A stretch of DNA of 64,000 bases from Molossus alvarezi (Eukaryota; Chordata; Mammalia; Chiroptera; Molossidae): NCBI GenBank assembly GCA_037176705.1, contig CM073905.1:30970986-31034985 (forward strand). Reading direction: 5' to 3'. This document shows, in pieces, positions 40,930 to 52,900 of the stretch. The position numbers were made by a program, and so were the translations under genes. The notes beneath the pieces are model-generated. The model saw only the letters and a program-made list of their open reading frames with translations. It ran no database searches and had not been told where the DNA came from. Each line of letters begins with the position of its first letter. Positions within the stretch are counted from its first letter, which is position 1.

Positions 40930-43900
40930 TACACACATACTTTTACATACATACGTGTAATATCATACATACGTGTAATATCATACATACTGAGTTTATT
41001 GTTTAGTTTTGATACGCTCTTTAGCGCAGACTTTGTTTTTTTTCTTATTTATGCCTGTTTTCCCTTCCTCCCTACTCATTTGGACCTTCCCCTGCCCCCA
41101 CCTCTGTAATTCGTGATGACACTCTGGGTTGTATTCTTCTATGTTAATATGTATCATTATTTCAAAATATTATGATCATAAAATAAGTACTTTTTTACAT
41201 GTATTTTTTTCTCATTCAACATTACCTTATTGAAATTGAACCTAATCAACTGGTCAAAAATCTAACTCACTTTTTTTAATGGCTGCCTACTGTTTTGTAG
41301 TATATACCGTAATGTAACCATCCCCTTGTTGGGGGTAACCACGTTCTTCTTCATGTTTGTGTTACAGTGGAGGGTGCTGTTTTGGTGGTTTCACTTCTCA
41401 GTGAAGATCTCTGAGAGGGCTTTCTCGGTCAGAATATAGAAAGATGTTGAATAATAATAAAGTAAGAGCAGGCTCTTGAGTGGAAGTCTTACCATCACAA
41501 AAGTGTCAATTCTCCCCAAAGTAATACATAAACCTATTGCCATTTCAGTTAGGATTCAGCAGAGAGGGGGGAGAGTTTCTGTTTGTGTTTTAATTGGATA
41601 ATGTCACAGAAGAATTCGCAAGAGCCAAAAACCCCCACAATTTTTAAATAATCACAACGAGAAACTTGCATCACTAGATATTAGAACACATTCTAAAGCT
41701 GCCTGTAACAAAAACAATATAGTGTCTAAGTAAAAATCAATAGTCACATCCGCGGCAAAGGATAGTTCAGAAACACGTCCCAGTGTAAAGGTAATGTATT
41801 TAAACTCAGAGGGGAAAAGGTGGGCTATTTAGTGAATGCTTTTAGACATAACTGACTTTCCATCTGGAAGTAAGTAAAACTTGCATCATATATAAAAACT
41901 GAATTCCAAGATTAAACAACTTAAGTTTTATCAGAATGAAAATCCTTCGAGAAAATAAGAGATTTTGGGTATAATCCAAGGAACTCTTCCTAACTAAGAC
42001 TAATAATGCAGTAGCAATAAGAATATGGACGGAAGGTTTTGCAGTTTGAAAAATAAACCTCTGTACTTCCAAAGAAACCATTAAGTCAGTAGAATTCTTA
42101 AAATTTCCAAGAAGAAATTGAAAAATCGATAGGAGGATGAGCTTTACAGAGGAACAAATCCAAGTGGCTGCGATCATGCAAATCACCTTTCAATTCACTC
42201 TTTAAAGAGGGGTCAAAGAATAGTGAAATGTTGCCTTTTTACTTATCAGATTAGCAAAAAAGACTGAATATGCACAGCCAGAAAACCCATACATAATTAT
42301 AGTCCTATTAGAAATAAATATAGATTTGTTACCCCTTGACCCATACATTTTGAGCTTAAAATGAGGTGTTTGGTTTTGTTTGTTTTTTTAATCCTCACCT
42401 GAGAACATTTTTGCATTCATCTTCAGATAGAGAGGGAGGAAGAGAGAGAGAGAGAAACATTGATGTGAGAGAGACGCATTGAGTGGCTGCCACCCACATG
42501 ACCCCAACTGGGGCCGGGGACAAACTGCAACCAAGGTACGTGCCCTTAGCGGGAACTAAACCCGAGTCTCTCTGGTCCGTGGGCCGACGTTCTAACCACT
42601 GAGCAAAACCAGCCCAGGGTTTAAAACAGGGTTTTTAGCCCTAGCCCGGTGGCTCAGTTGGTTGAGTGTTGTCTCATATACCAAAAGGTTGCAGGTTTGA
42701 TTCCTTGTCAGGGCACATACCTAGGTTGCTGGTCTGATCCCTGGTCAGGATGCATATGGGAGGCAACCAATTGATGTCTCTCTCATATTGATGTTTCTCT
42801 CTCTCCCAATGGAAAAATATCCTCGGGTGAGGAGTAACAAACAAAAATGTCAGCCAAAGATTTCTATATCGAGCCAAACTGACTTCCAAGTATAAAAGCT
42901 GTAGACTAATTTATCAGCTTGCAAGAACTTGGGAATTTTTGAGCCCTTCCTGAAAAATGTGCTAGACAGTGAACCTTAAACAACCAAATAATTAGAGAGA
43001 CATTGACATAAGGACTAGTGGTGAACATTAAATATGTATCTACTTAAAAATATATCTATTTACTTTTGGAATTAAATCCAAAAGACAGTTGCTAGGGTAG
43101 TCAGTACTGGCAATATTCCCTGACAATGTGGATATAATGCAGCTGTTTAAAAAGCTGAGCAGAGAATGGAGGTGAACATAAGCAAAATAATTTAGCTGTT
43201 TTTCAGTGATCATCGAGGTGATGAGAGTATTGGTATATTCTGAAGCTGGTGTGTGTGTGTGAGACAGAGATATAAAATCAAACAGATGAGTATAGTTGAC
43301 CCTTGAACAACTCAGGTTTGGACTTTGCCAATCTGGACTGCTAATACGAAGAGTTCTTTCACTTGACCTTCACAGTTCAATTGACCTGTGCGGTTCAAAC
43401 CCATGTCTCAAGAATCAACCATCAGTTGAGAATCTGTATTTGGAGGGCCAGCTAAGTTAGGCACGGATTTTTGACTCCTCAGGCATTTGGTGCCCTTTAC
43501 CCCTGTGTTGTTCAGGGAGTCTTATCCAACTAGAGAAGCAGGATTCTTGTGGAAGAAAAAAGAGATACTGATGTAAAATGGAAGAAGGTAAGAACTGTGT
43601 AGCTTTGATCTTGAAATTTCAGCATAAACTCGTGAGATACCTTATATATAAATATATGTGAGGATGTGTGTGTTGTGCGTGTGCACATGTATATACACTA
43701 TACTTACTACTTCTGTCCACTGAAAAGGTCGAAAACAGTTAACAACCTGATAGAAGTGATCATCCCTAGTACCCAGATTGCATCTTGTTACATATATCAT
43801 TTCTGTTTAGTGAAGCCAGAGGTTTTGGAGAAATGGTTGATTCTAGGTCTAATACAGGAAATGTAAAATATGAGCTAGGATTGTCGGGGAAGCCTGGAAC

Positions 43901-46900
43901 CAGGGAGCAAGAAAAGTACAATATCTCCATCAGGAGTTTTCGGGGGGCATCCTGTGGTAGTAACCAGAATGGATTGAATGAAATACATTAAATAGTTTTA
44001 GCTCTGTGCGTTTCTAATAATATTTAACAACTAATTGGTCACCTTTGGAGAACAATAATAACCCAAATTTTTATTTTGAAAAATGATAAATGAAAGAAAT
44101 GAGCATTTATCTGGCCTTTCTAATATATTATGACATTGGGGGATCAAAAAGGAGATAAAGGGAAATTATTCTTGATAAAAGTATTTCAGCTAATAAATGA
44201 AGAAGGGATGGTTGAATTAGAATATCATCCCCTTTGTAACCTCTGATGAATGAACAGACTTGGCCATTGAGTAGCAGTGGCTGCTAATATCACAGAGGAA
44301 GCCAGACACGATTGCTCCTGGTGGAAGAACCCGCTACCGCTTCTGAGGTAGTCAAGTAAATGAAATCCAAATCTGGTCAAGCCTCTACATCTAATTTACA
44401 GGAAATTCAGAAGACAGGAACACGTTAAGCTATATGATGCAGTCAGCAAATTCCAGACTCCAGGAAACTGTAGGTCAAACAACCAGGTGTCTTTAGCCAA
44501 TGAAATGCAAGAGGGAAAACTGGAGGGGATCCTGTAGGTTAAGAGACTTAAAAGGCAGGGAAACAGGCGATCTAGAGTGTTGAGGTTTGCCCAGTCGGTG
44601 AGACCGAGAGAAGAGCAGGGTGGGGATGACCGCAGGGTGTGAACTGCGCTTGTTCTGGACGGTGGAGGGGAGGGCCCATGAAGGGCTGTGGGGTCTCTGC
44701 AGGGTTCTGTTCCTTGGCCTGAGTGATGGGTGCAGGGTGGAGCCTTACAGTAATTCATTCAGGCAGCATGGGTGGTTCTGTGGGAGATTCCCGCCTGCCA
44801 TTACAGCGACATGTTTGTTTCAAGTGATTTTGTAGGTGATACATTGTACAGTTCAAAGATTACGGAGCCAGTATCTTCATTTACTCCCTGAAGACTGAGA
44901 GTCCTTAGCTTCGCACTACCTCCTACTTCCCATGGCCCCTGTGTATGTTTGGAAGATCTAGTGAAGAATTTCATTGACTCAGCAAGTTTATTGAGAGTCT
45001 CCCATGTGCCAGACTCTGCTCTAGGCGCTGGGGATGCAGCAGTGCACGGCACTAACGCATGCCTTCATGGGACTTACCGTGTGGGCGGGGCTAAAACGTC
45101 AGATCTTAGCACATTGGGAAACGAGACATGCTGTCGGGAAGGAGAAACACAGATCGGGGAGAGGGTGAGGGTGCAGTTTTACATAGGGTGGAGGGAGAAG
45201 GCCTTCCTCACAGCAGTGGTTGACACAGGTTCCGGGAAGGAACGTTCAGCCGAGGAGCTGAGAGTGCTGAGCACCAGCCAGGCATGAGGACTAGCAGGGA
45301 AGTCAGTGTGCCTGGTGATGCCGACGGCGGGGGCAGTGTAGTCATTGAGGTTAGAGAGGTAATGGGGCGAAGTTTAAAGGACCCTTGATGTCATCATCAG
45401 GACGTGGGCTTTGCCTTTGAGCAAGGTGGAAAACATTGGAGAATTTGGGGCCTAGAGTGTTTGAGCTGTGGTTTGATGTGTTCACTGGAGCACGCTGGCT
45501 ACGGTATGAGCCAGGGTTCAGAGCCAGAAGCTCAGTGAGGATGCTCTGTGTACAGACAGAAGACAGTGGTGGCCGAGAGGAGTTGGTGAGGAGTGTTCAC
45601 ATTCCTGATAGAACAACAGCATTGGTGGACGGGTTGAACGGAGCTAATGAGAGAAAGCCAGGAGTCGAGGATGACTCAAGGTTTGGGGCCTAACTGGAAT
45701 GATGGAGCTGCCTTCATCTGAGATGAGGTTGACTCCAGGAGGGGAACATTGAGGGGCTCACCAGGTCCCCAGGTGGGGACGTAGAATAGCAGTTGGATAT
45801 ATAGGTCTGGAGGGCAGGGAAGAAATCTGTTCTGGAAAATAAATTGGGGGCTGTCCGAGTGGATACTGTTTGAAACCCGGAGATGGGTGAGATCACCTTG
45901 GTCGAACGAGGAGAGCAGCAGCCCAAGGCCCGAGTTCCCTCTGCAGGGCGCACAGGGGCCAGCAGGGGATTCCAGACACCTCAGCCCTCCCTCCCGACAC
46001 CCACCCAGCTCCCCTCTTTTCAGGTTTCTCTTTCATCTCCCTTTAGTAACTCTGAAAACGGGTAACTTTCTTGAATTTCAGCCACGATTAATTCAGTGTT
46101 GTATTACAAATGCACAGTTAAATCGTGTTGCCTGCTTCCATGATAGGAAGCACTGTGTGATTACGAACTAGCTTCAGCCGTCTTGTTAAGTAGCCTCTAC
46201 AGTGTATGATTAGTGTGAAGTACAAAATCAATCACTGACAGTTTCATATCTTAATCCTGATCGACTTAGAGTTTGTTTGTTTTTCTCAGGAAAGCTTTGA
46301 CCTGGAAGTACTATGCCAAAAAAATCCTTTACTACCTACGACAACAGAAAATTTTAAACAATCTTAAGGCTTTTCTTCAGCATTCGGATGACTATGAATC
46401 GTATCTCGAAGGTGAGTGAGGCTCCAGCAGTGCGGCTTCAGCGGCCAGCTGCGGCGTCCTCGGAGCAGGAGTGGACACTCTCGGGTGGACACGCAGGGGG
46501 AGGGGCAGCTGTGCCGCCGGGGCTTCTGGGGCTGGAGTGTGGGGGCTGGTCACTTAAGGCAAGGCTGCTCAACGCAGAGCTAACATTCTGTCCGAGCCGT
46601 TAGCTCTCGGCTGAAGAGACAGCTTTTTCTAAGGCGCACCCGGAGTTCAAAGCATGAGAGGCTGATTCTCTGGCTAATAAGATTGAGTCCCTCTTTTCTT
46701 AAGCTTTGAAGCATCACTTTCAAATCAGAAATCAGTTGGTCCGCTTCTGTCTCCATGTGACCTGGAGCAGATCCCTTCCCCTCTGGTTAGAGTTTAATGA
46801 GGACAGGGTGTCCCTGTGCACTGGTGAGCCGGCCCGGCCCCGATGAGAAGTGAGGAGAACGAGTCGAGTGGACGGGAGCGGGGAAGGCAGTAACTTTCTG

Positions 46901-49900
46901 TTCCTGTCGAGTTGAACGAGAACAAAATGTGACTTCAGGTTTTTTCAAATGATGTTGAATTCCTAGCGCATTATGCAAACACTCCCAGAAGCTATGGTTA
47001 TGAAATGCATACATTCCGCATTCCCAGAAGTTTGCTGTTTGTTTTCTCCGGTCCAGTGTCTCAGTCACGTCTCCATTCTCCCCGGCCCTCGTGCCAGCTC
47101 TCACCACCCCGCCAGCGGTAGCTTTCTCTGTAGCACCTGCTTTCGGGAGCATCGCCCCGTTGCCCTCGTCAGCCAGCGCCCCCGGCAGACCAGTCTGAAG
47201 CCAGCGCTCCCCACGCCATGAGCAGCTCACTTCCTGTTTCTCACTCCGTCTCGGCCTGCTTGTCATTGCCCTCCATGTCAGGCCTTCCCCTGCTCCACGC
47301 GCTCCAGAGTGTCCCATTTGCTCCAGCCAGGCCGTTGTCCTCACTGGCAGCCTGCAGCACACCTGACTTTACATCCTCACGCATGGGACTACCCCCTTCC
47401 TTCGAATTCCTTCTTAAATCCTACTTACCCTCCAAGCGTTCAGTTCGGGTTTCACTCCGGTGCAGGTTCTCTGGCCACCGCCACCATTTTCACTCGCCTC
47501 GGAAGTGATGGGGAGCTGGCTGCTGCCCCGCCGCACCACTTGTCTGTGTGCACGCCGCTCACGCAGTCGCTGACCCGTGTTCCTTGTCCTTTGCTGTGAT
47601 CACTGTACTCCACAGCGCCTAGTACAGACTCTAGGTTGGGTGAAAGTCTTCTGTCATCCAGAACGAAGTGAAAAGTCAGTTGCAGTTCCCTGAAAGATCC
47701 TCACCGCCCTGGAATCTTCTCGCACATGCTGACATTGAGTCATCCTGCCTTGTTTATTCCCCAGTCAAGAATGATTGAACAAGCTTTAGTTTCCATAGCT
47801 TACTTAGGAAAGTGATTCCTTCTTTTTCATCTTTCAATTATGAAGTAACATCACCGTTGCCAAGTCAGATCCAGATCAGTGCTATAGGCACTGGGTACCA
47901 TCAGAGCTTGTAAGTAGTTGAGTGAATGGAAGTGGGCTCAGGGACCTGGTCCTTGTTGATTAGCTAGATGATCTGATGCCATGGACACAGCCTAGGAATC
48001 GGAACATGAGGTTGGAATGGACTTGGAGTTGCAGACATCCCTTCCACGTGCAGGCGGAGACGCTCAGTCCCAAGGAGGCCCAGGAACCCAGCCCCGGCTA
48101 GTGGCAAAGCTGGGACTGGGGACCAGCCTCTTGACACCCATTCACCTGCTTTCACCTCCTTAGGGTATGGTTCAGGGGTCAAGATTCTGAGCTGGTTTGA
48201 GGCTGCTTAAATTTACAGTGACTCTCAGGCTCCTCACCTCAAAGTGTTCTGCAGCCCGTGATCAAGGTAGCCCACTGGTCTCTGGTTAAAATGACCGAAG
48301 GCAGTGAAGAGGGGACTTCAGGGACAGTCTGCAGTGTGCTTTGTGAAGCTTCTCAGCCTCAAGTCCCTGAGTGTCACTGAGTTTGGGAGTATGGTTGTGT
48401 CGACAGGTAGTTTGTTGAAATGGCACATCTGTCGGTGAGAGTTTGCAACTTGTTTTTTGTTGTTGTTAGAGAGCTGTCTTACAACATTAAGCTCTCAGAG
48501 TTGTTGGGTTTTAAACTGTAAGGGAATTAGAGGAAGAGAGAAGTTGCTTGAAACATCTTTATAGCATTTTTTATAATAGAATATGGAAATATATATTACA
48601 CAGGTTTTTTGTCTTGTTTTTAAATCCTCACCTGAGGATATTTTCCATTGAACTTCAGATAGAGTGGGAGGATGGGAGGGAGGGAGGGAGAGAGAGAGAG
48701 AGAGAGAAAGAAAGAAACACCGATGAGAGAGACACATCGATTGGTTGCCTCCTGTACGAACATGCAGGCTTACACTGGGCCAAACTGGCTCACACAGGTT
48801 TTTGAGTCCATGACCTCTGAGAGAGGTTTGGTTTATTAAAAACAAAACAAAACAAAACAAAACAAAACCAGCAGCAGCATAATGTGTAAGCTTCTTTGTT
48901 GTGAAAATGTTTCTTGCTCCTTCTCATGCCTTAGCAGCTAGGCCTGCATCCGAGATACGAAGCTTATCTGGTGGGATGTTGGCAGGAGCTGTGGCCCCAG
49001 GCATCTGGGTGAATGACAGGCCAACAAGGAAAGGGTAAGAACGGGAATTTATTCGGTCGTTCTCGTTCATGTACAGGTGCTGTGTTTATCGACCAGTACT
49101 GCAACCCCCTCTCGGAAATCACCCTCGCAGACATCCAGACGCAGATCGGCAGCATTGCGGAGCTGGTGCGCAAGACCCTCCGCGGCATCAACAGCCGCCA
49201 CCCCAGCTTGACCTTCAGGGCAGGTGTGGACTCACTCTGATATGCTCGTGTGCACAAGGACACCCAGAGCAATCGGTGACTGGGAAGTTCTGCAGTGTGT
49301 TCCCCATTATGTCCCCAAAAAGCGATATGCTCACCTGGACCACATAAAACACTTGAAATACATGTTTTGTTTCTTTTTTTTTTTTTATTCTCATCGAAGG
49401 ACATTTTTGCATTTATCTTGAGATAGAGCGGGAGGGGGAGAGGGAGGGAGAGAGAGAGAAACATCAATGTGAGAGAGACATATCCATGTGAGAGAGACAC
49501 ATCAAGTGGTCACCACCCATACGACCCCGACTGGGGCCAGGGACAGACTGCAACCGAGGTACATGCCCTTAGCAGGAACCAAAGTTGGGTCTCTCTGGGC
49601 CGATGCTCTAACTGCTGAGCCAAACCAGCAGGGCAGTACATGGTTTCTTCTTCACCCTGCATTGGTAACTCTTAACGGATAGTGTTGGCACCTGGCCAGT
49701 GTCTGCATATAACAGGTTGTTGGAGACGTTTTATGCTGTGTCCTTAGAGTACATCTCTGTGTTTCAGGCGAATCTTCCATGATAATGGAGATCGAACTCC
49801 AGAGCCAGGTGCTGGATGCCATGAACTATGTCCTGTATGACCAGCTGAAGTTCAAGGGGAACCGAATGGATTACTATAATGCCCTAAACTTATATATGCA

Positions 49901-52900
49901 CCAGGTAAGCATGGGTCTATTAAAAAGTAATAATTAGGCTCATCTCTGATCAATTGGACAGTTTTTGAGGGTAAGTGCTATATCTTTTTCATCACTCAAT
50001 GCTTATAAAACTCATTTTTGCCTCTACTATAAGGATATCACTGCTGATTTTTTGTTTCATCACAAAGTATTCTCTGTCTGAAAACCTTCGAGACGAATTC
50101 CTGGCTAGAAGAAGGTGTTTCTGTGACTCAGTCGCATCTTGTGAACGCGAAGCTGTGAAACTACTCCAGCCTTTCATTTGCCCTGGCCTGCGGGAAGGTT
50201 GGGGGAGTCTGGGCAGCTGCGTCATGGATGCTTCTTGACTGCATCCTCCTTGGCTCCCTTTCCATATCTGTTCTGTTGCTCTCTATGCTGCTTGAATTTT
50301 CTTTTTTTATGTCTTGCACCCTTTCCTCAACGTGTCGTCCTTAAATTCCTTCTGGAAGAAGGAGGGCTTAAGTCACAGGTCTTAAAACTTGTGCTGTGAA
50401 GGGCCAGACAGGGAGCTGCTTTGAGTCTTCAGGCCACGTGCTCTTGTCCTGCCTGCTGGGTTCTGCCACTGCAGCCAGGAAGGAGGCACAGGCAGTACAA
50501 AAGCAATGACTGTTGCTATGTTCTGATAAAACTTTATATATACGTGTGGCAATTGGAATGTCATATAATTTTCATGGGTCACAAAATAGTCTTTTTCTTA
50601 CTTTTTCTCAAACCTTAAAAACTGTCCGGCCAGTGTGGCTTAGTGGTTGAGTGTCGACTCATGCACCATGAGGTCACTAGTTCAGTTCCTGGTCAGGGCA
50701 CATGCCCACTTTGCGGGCCCGATCTCCCCTTGGGGGCATACAGGAGGCAGCCAATTGATGTTCTCTCATTGATGTTTCTCTCTCCCTTTCCCTCTCTCTC
50801 TAAAACCAATAAAGAAAAAAATTTTTTTTTAAAAAAGAAAGAAAACCATTAGAACTCTTCTCACAGACCATACAAAAACAGGTGGTGGGCCACATTTGGT
50901 CTGTGGACTACAGTTTGCAGACCGTGGTCTCAATAAGTAACGTACTCATCCATTTAAGCCTCAGAAGCCTCATGCCTGGTATACAGTAGGTGCCTAATAA
51001 AAGTGTGTATTGAAGTTATGAGAACATGCGGTTCATTTCTAGTGCGCTAAAGCCTGTTTTTCTCCTTTAGGTTTTGATCCGAAGAACAGGGATCCCAATC
51101 AGCATGTCTCTGCTCTACATGACAGTTGCCCGGCAGTTGGGGGTTCCTCTGGAACCTGTGAACTTCCCAAGTCACTTCTTACTGAGGTGGTGCCAAAGCG
51201 CAGAAGGGTGAGCCACCCGTGACACGGTGTGATGGGTCCTAAGGACTCATCCCCACTGGGCCGAGGAAATGTCACGAAATAGGGTGGGAGAGGACTAGGG
51301 TGTCCGTGTCAGTAATCTGGGGGGAAGGGCACTCGGTCTTTCTGGATTTGTTCTTAAAACTGCATGTGAATGCACACTTATCTCAAAGTAAGAAGTTTAA
51401 CTTTAAAGAATAAGACTAGGGGTTAAGGGCTTATGTGGATCTCAGAGTCTCTCTGTTCCAAAGCAGAGCAGATCACAGAGTTCGTAAAGAAATGTCCTTC
51501 CCAGTGCTCCGTGCAACCTCCCCTCACTCCCTGCACACAGGAGGGGGAGAGAGAACAGATGAGCAGACTTCATCGACGTGAAAGCACGGTCGGTGTCCTG
51601 GTGTTCTCATCTCGGCTCGCTCCTGTCGGGCCGGCTGGGGAGGAGCCACACTGCGGGGACCAGGTGGAGAGTCTCTGCCCGCTCTCTGAAACCTGGTGCT
51701 CTGTTGGGCTGAAGTCCTCTTCAGCTGCAGTCTAACTTTTCCTCAAGAAATAGTTCATCAGATAAGTAGAATATCTTCTCATTAAATGTGCCACTTAGAG
51801 GAAAAAGAAGCAAAGTTATTTCATCACATCTTGTTCTTTGAAACTACTTCCAAATGACCACTTGTGACATCTTTTGGTGAAGTGACGAGCAGTATCATAG
51901 AAAGTGCCTGAGATTTGAGGTCAGACCGGGTTCATACCTTGGCATCCTCTGAGCCTCAGTGGTTCTGTGGGAGGGGACGGCAGTTCACGAGGTGGCTCGG
52001 AGGGTAAGGGGCGAGCCGGTGCTGCGCACGCCTAGCGGTTTCGGACGCTTACGCAGAAAGGAAGTGTGAGTGGTGTCTGTTCTCCCTCCGAGTCTAAGAA
52101 AGAAAACGTGTAGGTGGAGCTTCCTGGGGATTCCTCCTTATCCCTTTCTCCTTCCTCTCCTCTCCAGAGGTAACCCCTAGTTAGTTTGAAAGCATTTGTT
52201 CCTTTCATGCAAATTTTTATAGTTTCTTACATGTGTACTTTTCCTTAAATAATAGGTACAGTTTTCCCTTTTTTCCCCCCAAATGTAATCTGTTCCTAAA
52301 AATGTATGCGATGATTTCTTTTTTGGATAGCAGGCACCCATTTTCCATTATTTGTGCAAAAAATGGGTTTTTTTATCAGCCCACTTCTGTTTCCCAAATA
52401 ACCCAACCAGTTTCCCCAAATATCTCTAAAAGATTATTAAATGCCTATGTAATAATCTATCACGGTGTCTGCATAATATAAAACATTTAGAACACCGCAC
52501 GGCCGGGATGGCTCACTGGCTGAGAGTCGACCCAGGCACCAAGAGGTCGCTGGTCAGGGCACATGCCCAGGTTGTGGGCCCCATCCCTAGTGGGGAGCAT
52601 GGAGGAGGCGGCCAAACATGTTCTCTCATTGATGTTTCTGTCTCTCCCTCTCCCTTCCTCGCTCTAAATCAATAAAGAAAACAAAATTTAATAACCAACA
52701 AAAAAACACCACTGACCATATCATTTACCACAGTAACTTACTCCTGGGTACAGTTGTGGTCGCAGTGTTGGTTTTCCTCCATAGGCTACCATGAACAGTG
52801 CACAGGAGCAATGAAATGATTTGTTAGCACCCCAGTTCCCCACCAGAAACAAACACTGGGCCCCATCCAGGGCTGGGCCGGCCCTCGGGAAGGCGGAAAG

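Larger units (their letters stand above)
39953..46289 (+). other. FBXO21: FBXO21 intron 3 (6.3 kb)
   Basis: Donor gtaagc, acceptor ctcag. Contains a (TA)/(CA) simple repeat (40899-40945), an old L1 ORF2-region relic (41450-42360), two Ves SINEs in opposite orientations (42383-42619, 42638-42847), a Tigger-like MITE (43295-43517) and a long L2-type relic (44965-45930). No repeat recognised in 39960-40890 or 43520-44950. Confidence 0.88.
46412..49076 (+). other. FBXO21: FBXO21 intron 4
   Basis: Donor gtgagt, acceptor tacag. Contains an L2 3' end (47390-47655), a truncated antisense Ves (48612-48790) and an (AAACA)n run (48840-48868). Nothing recognised in 46415-47380 or 47660-48600. Confidence 0.9.
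49905..51070 (+). other. FBXO21: FBXO21 intron 6
   Basis: Donor gtaagc, acceptor tttag. Its centre is an hAT-type MITE split by a sense Ves SINE, then a MIR/L2 end (50955-51020). Nothing recognised in 49910-50365. Confidence 0.9.

Noticed and set aside
41842..42186. Antisense 114-codon open frame in FBXO21 intron 3
   Set aside because: Lies in an old L1 relic on the opposite strand; no family features.
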